DNA of 8,189 bases from Elusimicrobiota bacterium (GCA_031282945.1 JAITCX010000224.1:1-8189); one strand, 5' to 3'. Counted from the stretch's first letter, positions 1 to 7,091 are shown. Program-made: numbers and translations. Notes: generated from the sequence alone by a model not told the origin.

Positions 1-233
1 GTCCAACCGTCTGCCACAAATTTTATTTCATAAGGTTTGTCAGAGAGCGCATAATCTTGCTGAAGTTTTTTTAAAATATCCTCAAGCCCGTCCAATTTTG
101 GATAGTCGTCTTTTAAAACATTTTTTATCTCTTTTATGCTTAAAGGCTTGTCTGAAACAAAAAGCATCGCCTCCACAATTTTTGCAATCTCATTTGCGAG
201 ATTATCATTTATTAAATTTTCATTATTGTCCAT
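1..233 (-). CDS. scpB: ScpB, segregation and condensation protein B (N-terminal part, cut by window edge)
   Basis: ScpB is the winged-helix protein that dimerises and binds the kleisin ScpA in the SMC-ScpAB complex, which compacts and segregates the chromosome. Translating the minus strand from ATG at 231-233 gives 77 codons with no stop to the window edge. Residues 19-35 read IVEAMLFVSDKPLSIKE, the characteristic opening helix and strand of the ScpB family, and the visible end (EIKFVADGW) matches the first wing of its N-terminal winged-helix domain. The start overlaps the end of scpA by 11 nt. I chose this ATG over the in-frame ATG at 237-239 because a GGGGAT purine stretch lies about six bases upstream of it but abuts the other. 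The family name follows from these motifs and from its position directly after scpA. The remaining roughly 100 or more residues lie outside the window. Confidence 0.9.
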   Translation of the reverse strand, partial: MDNNENLINDNLANEIAKIVEAMLFVSDKPLSIKEIKNVLKDDYPKLDGLEDILKKLQQDYALSDKPYEIKFVADGW

Positions 234-1026
234 TTTCATCCCCGCTAGGCGCCGAAAGCTCTAAATCCCCAGCCTCTAAAATATTATCGTCTTGCGCTTT
301 ATATTCCAGTTTATAAATTCTAATTTCATCAAAAAGCGCACTCTGTTTTGCCGCTATCAACCTATCTTTTATCAGTTCTAAAACAGCCATAAAAGAAACT
401 ATCAAAGCCATTTTCGTTTTTTGCAGTTTTAAAATATCCGTAAAAGAAACAAAATTTTTCCCCTCTAAAATATCCAATATCTCCCTTATTTTAGTCTCTA
501 TTGGAATTTGATCGGATATAACGCTCATCGCCTCTTTCGGCAAAGCTTCAAGCGCCGCCTTAAAACCTTCCACTAAATCAAAAATAGCCGCATCTAAAAT
601 AAAATCGCTTTTGTCTTGCGCCAATGCAGGCCTATAATAAACTTGAGAATTTTCCATTTCTTTATAAGATAAAAGTTTCCCAATTTCTTTATACTGCTGA
701 TACTGGCTCAAGCGCTCTTTTAATTTTGCCAAATCCTCGTCTTCTTCCTCTTGCAAATCCTCGCCCGCTTTAGAGGGGAGAAGCGATCTCGCTTTAATCT
801 GCATAAGCGTGGAAGCCATAACAATAAATTCGCCCGCTATCTCTAAATTTAAATCCTTCATCAATTGTAAATACTCTAAATATTGACTTGTTATTTGAGC
901 AATTTGAATTTGATTTATATCTAAATCGTTTTTTTTAATTAGATATAAAAGCAGATCTAGCGGACCTTCAAATGTATCTAAATGCGTTTGATATTCTGTT
1001 TTAGAATTTATATTTTGTGTTTGCAT
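223..1026 (-). CDS. scpA: ScpA, segregation and condensation protein A (kleisin)
   Basis: This is the kleisin subunit that bridges the SMC heads and recruits ScpB in the bacterial condensin. The 267-residue product is slightly longer than the usual 230-260. The N-terminal hallmark FEGPLDLLLYLI is at residues 19-30, followed by the helical SMC-neck-binding region (EFIVMASTLMQIKARSLLP, residues 66-84). A strongly acidic linker (EEEDED) follows, then a C-terminal winged-helix segment around residues 190-240 (FTDILKLQKTKMALIVSFMAVLELIK) that should contact the SMC head. The last roughly 20 residues are acidic and probably disordered. The start ATG shares one base with the trpS stop (TAATG), a typical translational-coupling arrangement, and the 3' end overlaps scpB by 11 nt. 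Nothing in the sequence suggests damage. Identity is secure from the kleisin motif and the neighbouring scpB. Confidence 0.96.
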   Translation of the reverse strand: MQTQNINSKTEYQTHLDTFEGPLDLLLYLIKKNDLDINQIQIAQITSQYLEYLQLMKDLNLEIAGEFIVMASTLMQIKARSLLPSKAGEDLQEEEDEDLAKLKERLSQYQQYKEIGKLLSYKEMENSQVYYRPALAQDKSDFILDAAIFDLVEGFKAALEALPKEAMSVISDQIPIETKIREILDILEGKNFVSFTDILKLQKTKMALIVSFMAVLELIKDRLIAAKQSALFDEIRIYKLEYKAQDDNILEAGDLELSAPSGDENGQ

Positions 1027-2003
1027 TAAAATTTCAAAGCCTCTCTAATTTCTCTCATTGTTTTATCCGCCGCTTGACGCGCTTTTTCATTGCCTTCTTC
1101 TAAAACTTTTTCTAAAAATCCTTTGTCTTTAATCAATTCTTTTCTGCGACGCGCAATGGGATTTATAAACTCCTCTAAATACTGCAAAACTTCTTTCTTG
1201 CAGGCGGCGCAGCCCATTTTTCCATTTTCGCAAATTTCTTTTTTCTCTAAAGCTTTTTGCGGATTAAAAATTTCATAAAAAGCAAAAACAACGCATCCGT
1301 CTGGATGGCCGGGATCGTCTTTTTTAATTTTTAGAGGATCCGTAAACATATTTTGAACTTTCTTTTTTAAACTCTCAGGATCTTCCGCCAAAAAAATTGA
1401 ATTGCCGTATGATTTAGACATTTTGCGCCCGTCTATTCCCGGCACCTTTGGAGTTTTTGTGAGCTTGGCTTCAGGTTCAACAAAAACCTGCCCGTAAAAA
1501 TTATTGAAGCGCCTTGCAATCTCGCGCGTAAATTCTAAATGCGCCAACTGATCTTGACCCACCGGCACAATGTCAGCTTTATATAAAAGTATGTCGGATG
1601 CCATTAAAACAGGATAACCTAAAAAACCATAACCCGTTAAATCTTTGCCCTTTATTTCAGTCTGCTGTTCTTTGTAAGTGGGGCATCTGTATAGCCAGCC
1701 CAACGGCGTAATCATAGAGAGTATTAAAAATAATTCGCTATGAGCGCTAACTTTTGATTGCTCAAAAACAACGCTTTTACTCGGATCTATTCCAACGCTC
1801 AGCCAATCAGCCGCCATCTCTAAACTATTTTGCGCTATATTTTTTGTATCGGCAAAATCAGTGGTCAAGGCATGCAAATCAGCAACCATATAAAAACATT
1901 CATATTCGTCTTGCAGCTTTTTCCAATTTTTTAAAGCTCCAAAATAATGCCCAATATGCAAACGCCCAGTAGGACGCATCGCTGATAAAATTTTCTTTTT
2001 CAT
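1026..2003 (-). CDS. trpS: Tryptophanyl-tRNA synthetase with probable [4Fe-4S] cysteine motif
   Basis: This cytoplasmic class I aminoacyl-tRNA synthetase activates tryptophan with ATP and charges tRNA-Trp. At 325 residues it has normal length. The HIGH signature is intact at residues 16-19 (PTGRLHIGH), and the KMSKS loop is exact at 194-198 (DGRKMSKSYG). Conserved TrpRS segments include GYPVLMASDILLYKAD (129-144) and VPVGQDQ (146-152). Four cysteines lie at C237, C258, C265 and C268, giving C-x20-C-x6-C-x2-C. This closely resembles the C-x22-C-x6-C-x2-C motif that binds a [4Fe-4S] cluster near the anticodon-binding region of Thermotoga maritima TrpRS. The cluster here is inferred, not shown. 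The ATG follows a GGGGAG ribosome-binding site after only three bases. The gene sits 8 nt after the M50 protease gene and overlaps scpA by one base, so it is mid-operon. No T-box-like leader can precede it here, because the upstream gene directly abuts. Confidence 0.97.
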   Translation of the reverse strand: MKKKILSAMRPTGRLHIGHYFGALKNWKKLQDEYECFYMVADLHALTTDFADTKNIAQNSLEMAADWLSVGIDPSKSVVFEQSKVSAHSELFLILSMITPLGWLYRCPTYKEQQTEIKGKDLTGYGFLGYPVLMASDILLYKADIVPVGQDQLAHLEFTREIARRFNNFYGQVFVEPEAKLTKTPKVPGIDGRKMSKSYGNSIFLAEDPESLKKKVQNMFTDPLKIKKDDPGHPDGCVVFAFYEIFNPQKALEKKEICENGKMGCAACKKEVLQYLEEFINPIARRRKELIKDKGFLEKVLEEGNEKARQAADKTMREIREALKF

Positions 2004-2011
2004 TTTCTCCC

Positions 2012-2644
2012 CTATGCCATTAAAATTCTAAAGATAAAATAAAAAACAGGTTCCACAATCCGAGCAAAAACTCCAGAACTTATGAGAACTATTAAAATAA
2101 TAAAACATGCAAAAGGATTTAAACTCAAGAATCTTAAAGCTGTATTTTCACTCATAAATAGAGTTATAACGCGCGAACCGTCTAATGGCGGAATCGGCAG
2201 TAAATTTAACAGCCCCAACATAATGTTTACCATAATCATCTGCATAGCAAAATTTATAATGTCGGCGCTCAAAGCAAAACCTGAAAAAAAGGCGTATACT
2301 AAACGCACAATCAAAGAACAAATAATAGCCAATAAAAAATTTGCGCAAGGACCCGCCAGCGCCGTTAATGCAAAATCCCGCTTGGGATTGTATAAATTAT
2401 TATAGTTTACTGGAACGGGTTTTGCCCAGCCGAATATAAAAGGAGAATGCATCAATATCATAAAAAGCGGCAAAATAATACTGCCCATAAGCTCTATGTG
2501 CGCAATGGGATTTAACGTAATTCTGCCCATTCTAAAAGCCGTGTCGTCTCCCCGCCAATATGCCGCCAAACCATGCGCAATCTCATGTATCATCACAGAA
2601 AAAATCAAAATCACCACTAAAACAACTGCATGCCCTACATCCAT
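2012..2644 (-). CDS. M50 family site-2-protease-like zinc metalloprotease (membrane)
   Basis: This is a predicted intramembrane zinc protease of the short, PDZ-less site-2 protease group (YwhC/M50-like). It would cleave substrates within the cytoplasmic membrane, but its substrate cannot be read from sequence. With the start used here the product is 210 residues with several hydrophobic segments. The zinc-binding HExxH is HEIAH at residues 20-24 in the first membrane helix. The second motif, NLLPIPPLDGSR at 147-158, supplies the third zinc ligand, D155. GWAKPVPVN (72-80) and AGPCANFL (97-104) are further family segments. I start at ATG 2642-2644, because the longer reading frame begins with TTG at 2662 and its first codons are the Shine-Dalgarno sequence itself. 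It is the first gene of the M50-trpS-scpA-scpB operon, behind a strong promoter. Catalytic residues look complete. Confidence 0.93.
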   Translation of the reverse strand: MDVGHAVVLVVILIFSVMIHEIAHGLAAYWRGDDTAFRMGRITLNPIAHIELMGSIILPLFMILMHSPFIFGWAKPVPVNYNNLYNPKRDFALTALAGPCANFLLAIICSLIVRLVYAFFSGFALSADIINFAMQMIMVNIMLGLLNLLPIPPLDGSRVITLFMSENTALRFLSLNPFACFIILIVLISSGVFARIVEPVFYFIFRILMA

Positions 2645-2652
2645 TATAAATT

Positions 2653-2660
2653 CTCCTTCC
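2653..2660 (-). promoter_or_regulatory. Ribosome-binding site deciding the M50 protease start
   Basis: The minus strand reads GGAAGGAG here, ending eight bases before ATG 2642-2644. This near-perfect Shine-Dalgarno sequence lies inside the longer TTG-initiated reading frame (start at 2662), so the TTG start is very unlikely. Confidence 0.85.
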
Positions 2661-2694
2661 AATTAATAACAATAAATCCACAGGAATTATGACA

Positions 2695-2723
2695 ATTTTA
2701 TATTAAGATTATCTAATTGTCAA
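2695..2723 (-). promoter_or_regulatory. Sigma70-type promoter of the M50-trpS-scpA-scpB operon
   Basis: On the minus strand a perfect -35 box TTGACA (2718-2723) is separated by exactly 17 bases from TAAAAT (2695-2700), which matches the -10 consensus at five of six positions. Transcription would start near 2688, giving a leader of about 44 nt before the protease ATG at 2644. The preceding operon is closed by the terminator at 2826-2871, so the four genes downstream need their own promoter, and this is the best candidate seen. Confidence 0.75.
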
Positions 2724-2825
2724 CATTTAATGCACAGGTAATTATTGTAAAATTTTATTTTAATATTGCAGTCGGTTTCTGTCTCAGTTACTGCTTTTTG
2801 ACGCTGTTTCTAAAGCGGCGCTCTT

Positions 2826-2871
2826 AAAAAAGAAAACATAAACGCAAAAACAATGTTTGCGCTTATGTTTT
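2826..2871 (-). terminator. Rho-independent terminator of the radA-aroC-aroK operon
   Basis: Positions 2856-2871 and 2833-2848 form a 16-bp stem around a 7-nt loop. On the minus strand all pairs are Watson-Crick except one G-U wobble. The stem is followed by C and then six T residues (2831-2826). The 5' arm contains the TAA stop codon (2863-2865) of the small membrane-protein gene, so termination begins inside that gene's end. Position and strand fit the end of the five-gene operon. Confidence 0.88.
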
Positions 2872-3210
2872 GTTTTCTATTTTCTTTTTCAATATTCTTT
2901 TAATGATGAATACAATAGCCAAAACTAAAATTGTGACAAAAATAATATACCATCTGTAATGAGCAATAATTCTTAAAGCCAATTCCTTGCCGCACAAAAA
3001 GACCCCGAAAGCCAAAACGACCCAACTGAAAATATAGATAAGGATTCCAAAAAAATAACAAATTTTACGTTTAGTTCTGGAAGCTTTTTTCAAAAAATAG
3101 CCTAATCCTACCCACCCCAAAGGCATATTTATTGCAATTAAAAAAGCTCCTGCAAAAATTTCAAAATTCTCCCCCACAAAATACATCCACCGCGCCATAT
3201 TAATCATCAT
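2863..3210 (-). CDS. Small predicted three-helix membrane protein, function unknown
   Basis: I do not recognise a family for this 115-residue protein. Three hydrophobic stretches at about residues 16-40, 50-73 and 87-105 look like membrane helices. The loop after the first (KKASRTKRK, 41-49) and the C-terminal tail (KRILKKK) are strongly basic. By the positive-inside rule this suggests the N-terminus outside and the C-terminus in the cytoplasm. There is no cleavable signal peptide and no catalytic motif. The start overlaps the end of the CpXC gene by 11 nt. An AGGA seven bases upstream supports the first ATG (3208-3210), although ATGs at 3205-3207 and 3196-3198 are alternatives. The overlap suggests translational coupling, and possibly joint function, with the CpXC protein. 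It is the last gene of the operon, and its stop codon lies in the terminator stem. Confidence 0.7.
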   Translation of the reverse strand: MMINMARWMYFVGENFEIFAGAFLIAINMPLGWVGLGYFLKKASRTKRKICYFFGILIYIFSWVVLAFGVFLCGKELALRIIAHYRWYIIFVTILVLAIVFIIKRILKKKIENKT

Positions 3211-3841
3211 TGGGCGGTCCTAAATTGGAAGGATTAAAATCGCCTTGCGAAATCCGATCATATAAAGTTTTATAAAACACCAACTGAGGATTATATTCCA
3301 CCAAACTTTTTACAGCTTCTGCAATACCCAGAGGATCTCCTTGTTTTGTAGTTGGCAAAACTCTGACGATGCCGTATTTCCTTGCAAAAGCGGACGGCAG
3401 CTCTATTGTATAAAAATGCCGCTCTTTGCAAAAATAACGCGCTATCATTTCCTCGTCCTCCATATCTTGTTCCTTGAGCAAAAGATTGGCTAGCGCCTCT
3501 ATGCCGAATAAAATGATCGGCTGATAATTTATAGATTCGCCAAAATCGGCCATAGCTTTATTAAACTCTTGGCGCATTTGTTTTTCGTATTCTTCTTTTT
3601 GATCTTTGCATTCCAATGGATAGACATAAGCTAAAAGCTGATTCTTATTATCATGATATAAAATAAAGGTCTCGGCATAAAAAACTCTGCCGCAATTTGG
3701 GCATTTCACAAGGTTTAGGCCGCCTGTTAAAATTCTCTCTTTTACATCAATATCTTCTCCAGCGGCAATACTGGTAACCAGTTCCGCCTCAAAAACCTCA
3801 CCGCATTCGCATTTAACTTCCACTACTTTTGTTGTTGCCAT
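3200..3841 (-). CDS. CpXC-domain protein (putative metal-binding)
   Basis: This 213-residue protein has an N-terminal CpXC-type domain: C11-x-C13-G near the start and C47-P-N-C50-G after a strand-rich insert. These are four cysteines placed to bind one metal ion, probably zinc. After them comes a region with VFYAETFILYHDNKNQLLAYVYP (53-75), as is usual in this family, then a mostly helical, charged segment and a C-terminal half without motifs I recognise. CpXC proteins have no established biochemical role that I know of, so no function is assigned. The protein appears soluble and cytoplasmic, with no signal or membrane helix. Start ATG 3839-3841 has AGAGG six bases upstream and lies one base after the aroK stop (TAAGATG). 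The gene overlaps the membrane-protein gene downstream by 11 nt, so the pair is almost certainly co-translated. Confidence 0.85.
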   Translation of the reverse strand: MATTKVVEVKCECGEVFEAELVTSIAAGEDIDVKERILTGGLNLVKCPNCGRVFYAETFILYHDNKNQLLAYVYPLECKDQKEEYEKQMRQEFNKAMADFGESINYQPIILFGIEALANLLLKEQDMEDEEMIARYFCKERHFYTIELPSAFARKYGIVRVLPTTKQGDPLGIAEAVKSLVEYNPQLVFYKTLYDRISQGDFNPSNLGPPNDD

Positions 3842-3842
3842 C

Positions 3843-4370
3843 TTAATCCTCTTTAATTTTTTGTCCGTCTATAAACTCTAAAATTTTTCTCACTATACTT
3901 CCAATACGCCCCTTGCTTACATCAATGCAGACATCGCAATTTTCATAACTTTTTTTGCGGCTCTCCAAGAGTTCGGCTATCTGAGCGCGCGTTGGGGAAG
4001 CCGTCTTAAAAACAGGACGGCTGGAATTATTTTGCACCCGCCTATAAATTACTTCTAAGCTTGCGCTCAGACAGATAACAATTCCATCCCGCCTTAAATT
4101 TTCTATATTTTGCGCATTTAAAGGCGCGCCGCCCCCGCAGGAGATCACTAAATTCTGCCCGCTTAATGCTGAAACTTCCTCTATAACGGCGCTTTCTATT
4201 TTCCTAAATTCCCGTTCGCCTTTGCGCTCAAAAATTTCGCTAATCGGCATTTGTTCTTTTAGTTCTATCAATTTATCTATGTCTATAAATTTTTTATCTA
4301 GTTTTTCAGCTAAGGCTTTGCCCACGCTGCTTTTGCCTGTGGCCATAAAACCAATTAAAGAAATATTCAT
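3843..4370 (-). CDS. aroK: Shikimate kinase
   Basis: This enzyme phosphorylates shikimate at the 3-hydroxyl with ATP, the fifth step of the shikimate pathway towards aromatic amino acids. The 175-residue length is typical. The Walker A P-loop is GFMATGKS at residues 7-14 (K13, S14). D30/D32 in FIDID and R56 in GEREFRKIE correspond to shikimate-binding and Mg-binding positions of the family. The triple glycine CGGG (78-81) is the shikimate-binding loop. R118 in SRPV is in the lid region and R138 in ESRKKSYE is the late substrate-binding arginine. All expected key residues are present. The ATG directly follows the aroC stop with no gap (TAAATG), implying translational coupling. The next pathway enzyme but one, chorismate synthase, is immediately upstream in the operon. 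The AroK/AroL distinction is not meaningful here. Confidence 0.96.
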   Translation of the reverse strand: MNISLIGFMATGKSSVGKALAEKLDKKFIDIDKLIELKEQMPISEIFERKGEREFRKIESAVIEEVSALSGQNLVISCGGGAPLNAQNIENLRRDGIVICLSASLEVIYRRVQNNSSRPVFKTASPTRAQIAELLESRKKSYENCDVCIDVSKGRIGSIVRKILEFIDGQKIKED

Positions 4371-5531
4371 TTATAAATTTTTTATTCTTTCCATATAAGC
4401 GTCATAGCTTTTTTTCATATCGTCTAGAGAATCTCCCCCAAACTTTTCCCTCATTGCTCTTGCAATTTCAAAAGCGACAACGGCCTCCGCCACAACGCCC
4501 GCGGCCGGCACCGCGCAGATATCGCTTCTAACTATCTCCGCTTTCGCAGCTTTTTTTGTTGTGATATCAACCGATCTCAAAGGCTCGCCAAGCGATGGAA
4601 TTGGTTTCATTGTGCAGGTTGCCTCTATGGATTTGCCATTGCTGATGCCGCCTTCAATGCCGCCCGCTCTATTTGTTTTTCTGTGAAACCCTTTTTCTTT
4701 ATCATAAAAAATCTCGTCAAAAGCGGCTGAACCTTTTAACGATGCAAAACCTGCGCCGCTTCCAAATTCAACAGCTTTTATAGCTTGTATAGAAATTAAA
4801 CTCTGGGCAAGACGGCCGTCCAATTTTAAGTCCCATTGGGTGTGGCTGCCAAGTCCGGGAGGAACGCCTTTTGCGCGCACCACAAATTTTCCGCCTAAAG
4901 TGTCGCCTTTTGAAGCGGCTTTGCGGATAATATTTATCATAGATTTTGTAGCTTTTGGGTCGGGGCAGCGCACAAAAGACATTTCTGTATTATGCCAAAC
5001 TTTTTCGCGCGGGATGCTTGCCATATCCGCTTTTATATTTCCTATTTGAATTACATAGGATGAAATATCTATATTAAACTGTTTCAAAAGTTCTTTGCAA
5101 ACTGCGCCGGCGGCAACGCGCCCAGCAGTCTCGCGCGCTGAGGAGCGTTCTAAAATATCGCGGAAATCCGCTACGCCGTATTTCATAAGCCCAGCCAAAT
5201 CCGCATGGCCGGGTCTTGGTTTTTGAAGGGTATCGCCGTCCAAGTCTACGCTCGTGGGCGACATAACGCTTTTCCAATTGTCCCAATCTTTATTGTCTAT
5301 GAGCATAGCAATCGGCGAGCCAAGCGATCTCACATGCCTAATGCCTGAAAGCACTTGCACAAAATCCGTTTCTATGCGCATTCTCAAACCTCTGCCGTAA
5401 CCTTTTTGCCTGCGGGAAAGTTCTACGTCAATATCTTCCGCATTGATAGTAAGTCCCGAGGGAATTCCCTCTAAAATAACGATAATGCCTCTGCCGTGGG
5501 ATTCACCGGCAGTTAAATACCTTAAACTCAT
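4371..5531 (-). CDS. aroC: Chorismate synthase
   Basis: This enzyme converts 5-enolpyruvylshikimate-3-phosphate to chorismate, the branch point for aromatic amino acids, folate and quinones, using reduced FMN as a catalytic cofactor. The 386-residue protein has every family signature: GESHG at 9-13 with the downstream LEGIPSG; RRQKGYGRG at 40-48; RPGHAD at 106-111, containing a catalytic histidine; RSSARETAGRVAAGA at 129-143; the GGIEGGISNG phosphate/FMN-binding stretch; and RSDICAVPAAGVVAE near the C-terminus. ATG 5529-5531 is preceded by AGGAG (5538-5542) at a 6-nt spacing. It lies 16 nt after radA and abuts aroK without a gap. EPSP synthase (aroA) is not in the window. Local base composition looks somewhat richer in G+C than the neighbouring genes, which I attribute to the conserved glycine/alanine/arginine content. 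Confidence 0.98.
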   Translation of the reverse strand: MSLRYLTAGESHGRGIIVILEGIPSGLTINAEDIDVELSRRQKGYGRGLRMRIETDFVQVLSGIRHVRSLGSPIAMLIDNKDWDNWKSVMSPTSVDLDGDTLQKPRPGHADLAGLMKYGVADFRDILERSSARETAGRVAAGAVCKELLKQFNIDISSYVIQIGNIKADMASIPREKVWHNTEMSFVRCPDPKATKSMINIIRKAASKGDTLGGKFVVRAKGVPPGLGSHTQWDLKLDGRLAQSLISIQAIKAVEFGSGAGFASLKGSAAFDEIFYDKEKGFHRKTNRAGGIEGGISNGKSIEATCTMKPIPSLGEPLRSVDITTKKAAKAEIVRSDICAVPAAGVVAEAVVAFEIARAMREKFGGDSLDDMKKSYDAYMERIKNL

Positions 5532-5547
5532 TTTTGTCTCCTATTTT

Positions 5548-6915
5548 TTATTGTTTTAAAAATTTTATAGCTTCATCTATTGTCTGCACAGGACATATTT
5601 CTATGTTCATTTTGCCATGCAAATTTTTCATGTTGGCCGCTGGAATTATAGCCTTTTTAAAGCCCAGCTTTTGAGCTTCCAACAATCTTTCTTTTGCAAA
5701 ACTGACGCTTCTTATTTCGCCTAAAAGCCCCACCTCGCCAAAAACCACTAAATCTTTTGGACAGATAAACCCGGCGTTTGCCGAAACGAGAGCGCAGGCA
5801 AAAGCCAAGTCGGCCGCTGTTTCGCGCACGCGCACGCCGCCTGCAATATTTGCAAAAATGTCTTGCATTTCCAAAGGGAGATTCAACAATTTCTCCAACA
5901 CCGCTATTAAGATTGCAACTCTATTGGCGTCATAGCCGCTGACGGTGCGGCGGGCGATTGCATAACTGGTATGCACGCAAAGCGCCTGAACTTCAAGCAA
6001 TAGAGGGCGCGTCCCCTCAATAGATGCGGTGATAATATTTCCGGGAGCATTTAACTGACGCGAACTCAAAAAAATTTCGGAAGGGTTTAAAACTTCCATC
6101 AATCCTTTTTGGGTCATTTCAAAAATGCCGATTTCATTTGTCGGGCCGAAACGATTTTTATGAGAACGCAAAATTCTAAAAATATGTTGTTTTTCGTTTT
6201 CAAAATATAATACGGTGTCCACGATATGCTCCAAAACTCTAGGACCCGCCAAGTCGCCGTCTTTTGTAACATGCCCAAGCAAAAAGATTACAATGTTTTT
6301 AGTTTTTGCAATCTCCAAAAGTCTTGCGGTAACTTCTTTTATTTGCAAAATGCTTGCGGGAGCGCCTGAAATTTGGGCGCTATAGACTGTTTGAATTGAG
6401 TCTATAACAATAAACTTTGGATTAGTTTTTTCTGCAGCGTCCAAAATATTTTCCAAATTTGTTTCAGACATTAAAAATAATTTGGCGCTATTTATGCCAA
6501 GCCGCATTGCCCGCGCTTTTACTTGATAAACCGATTCTTCGCCTGAAACATATAATACATTTTCATTTTGAGCAAATTTATCGCAAACCTGCAACATCAA
6601 AGTTGACTTGCCTATGCCGGGCGATCCTCCCAATAAAACTATTGAGCCGCTTGCTACGCCGCCGCCTACGATTATGTCAAATTCTTTTATCCCTGTTTCA
6701 TACCTTTGCCATTTATCTGTGGGCGCATCTTGTAATTTTATAACTTCTGAAGAAAAATTTGTTAAATGCGTTTTATTTACAACGTTTTTATCGGCTGGAA
6801 TATGCTCCACAAAGCTATTCCATTGCCCGCAAGCCGGGCATTTGCCAAGCCATTGGGCGCTTTCATAACCGCAAGAACTGCAGAAAAAAATTGGTTTAGC
6901 TTTTTTAGATTTCAT
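5548..6915 (-). CDS. radA: DNA repair protein RadA (Sms)
   Basis: RadA is a RecA-like hexameric ATPase that acts in recombinational repair, promoting branch migration of recombination intermediates. Counting from the ATG used here (455 residues, normal length), a C4 zinc finger is formed by C12-x2-C15 and C26-x2-C29 (CSSCG...CPACG). Walker A is GGSPGIGKST at 96-105. The RadA-specific KNRFG motif is at 253-257. The C-terminal Lon-protease-like domain contains GGVRVRETAADLA (about 359-371) and the FGEVGLLGEIR segment. I start at ATG 6913-6915, preceded by GAGAG with eight bases between, because that puts the zinc finger at the usual distance from the N-terminus; a TTG five codons upstream (6928-6930) is possible. 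It is the first gene of the radA-aroC-aroK operon. Upstream lies only the repeat region. Confidence 0.96.
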   Translation of the reverse strand: MKSKKAKPIFFCSSCGYESAQWLGKCPACGQWNSFVEHIPADKNVVNKTHLTNFSSEVIKLQDAPTDKWQRYETGIKEFDIIVGGGVASGSIVLLGGSPGIGKSTLMLQVCDKFAQNENVLYVSGEESVYQVKARAMRLGINSAKLFLMSETNLENILDAAEKTNPKFIVIDSIQTVYSAQISGAPASILQIKEVTARLLEIAKTKNIVIFLLGHVTKDGDLAGPRVLEHIVDTVLYFENEKQHIFRILRSHKNRFGPTNEIGIFEMTQKGLMEVLNPSEIFLSSRQLNAPGNIITASIEGTRPLLLEVQALCVHTSYAIARRTVSGYDANRVAILIAVLEKLLNLPLEMQDIFANIAGGVRVRETAADLAFACALVSANAGFICPKDLVVFGEVGLLGEIRSVSFAKERLLEAQKLGFKKAIIPAANMKNLHGKMNIEICPVQTIDEAIKFLKQ

Positions 6916-6945
6916 TTTATTGGCTCTCAAAAAATAAGTTTTCCG

Positions 6946-7091
6946 CTTCTCTTTTTAGAAAAGAGACAAAATCTAACGACACATTAAAGTTTAATTCTCT
7001 CTTTTGAAAAGAGAGACAAAAACTAACGACACTTGCAACTTGCTTCTCTTTTCATAAAAGAGAAACAGAAAATTAACGCTATTTAAACTTA
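6946..7091. repeat. Three tandem 48-49 bp units, each with an AT-rich hairpin
   Basis: Three units starting near 6946, 6994 and 7043 share the order: hairpin, then a tail like ACAAAAACTAACGACAC. The hairpins are 6948-6966 (8-bp arms, TCTCTTTT), 6996-7016 (10-bp arms TCTCTCTTTT around one base) and 7044-7064 (9-bp arms TTCTCTTTT, loop CAT). Their centres are 49 and 48 bases apart. Unit 1 and unit 2 tails are the most alike; unit 3 has diverged (ACAGAAAATTAACGCT). The array lies directly upstream of radA and would be in its leader or promoter if transcribed leftwards. Function is unknown. Confidence 0.75.
6983..7010 (-). promoter_or_regulatory. Weak candidate promoter for the radA operon
   Basis: On the minus strand TTTAAT (6983-6988, five of six matches to the -10 box) lies 16 bases downstream of TTTTCA (7005-7010, four of six to the -35 box). 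It is the best match I found between the repeats and radA, but the region is AT-rich and such matches arise by chance. If real, the -35 box is inside one of the hairpins and the leader is about 60 nt. Confidence 0.25.

Noticed and set aside
98..316. Plus-strand frames opposite the genes, here and at 1090-1278, 1754-1972, 2082-2405, 4840-5049, 6459-6743, 6608-6868 and 6766-6987
   Set aside because: They lie antisense to well-identified genes (the last runs into the repeats), show no family motifs, and are shadow frames.
2148..2348. Short minus-strand frames inside the M50 gene (2148-2348) and aroC (5074-5286)
   Set aside because: They are alternative frames within genes whose own frames carry full family signatures.
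2768..2797. Plus-strand hairpin GCAGT...ACTGC followed by TTTTTG as a terminator
   Set aside because: The stem is only five pairs with a long loop, and no plus-strand gene lies upstream to be terminated.
6948..7064. The three AT-rich hairpins as rho-independent terminators
   Set aside because: They have almost no G-C pairs and no T-run placed after the stem in the required position, and they occur as a periodic repeat upstream of radA.
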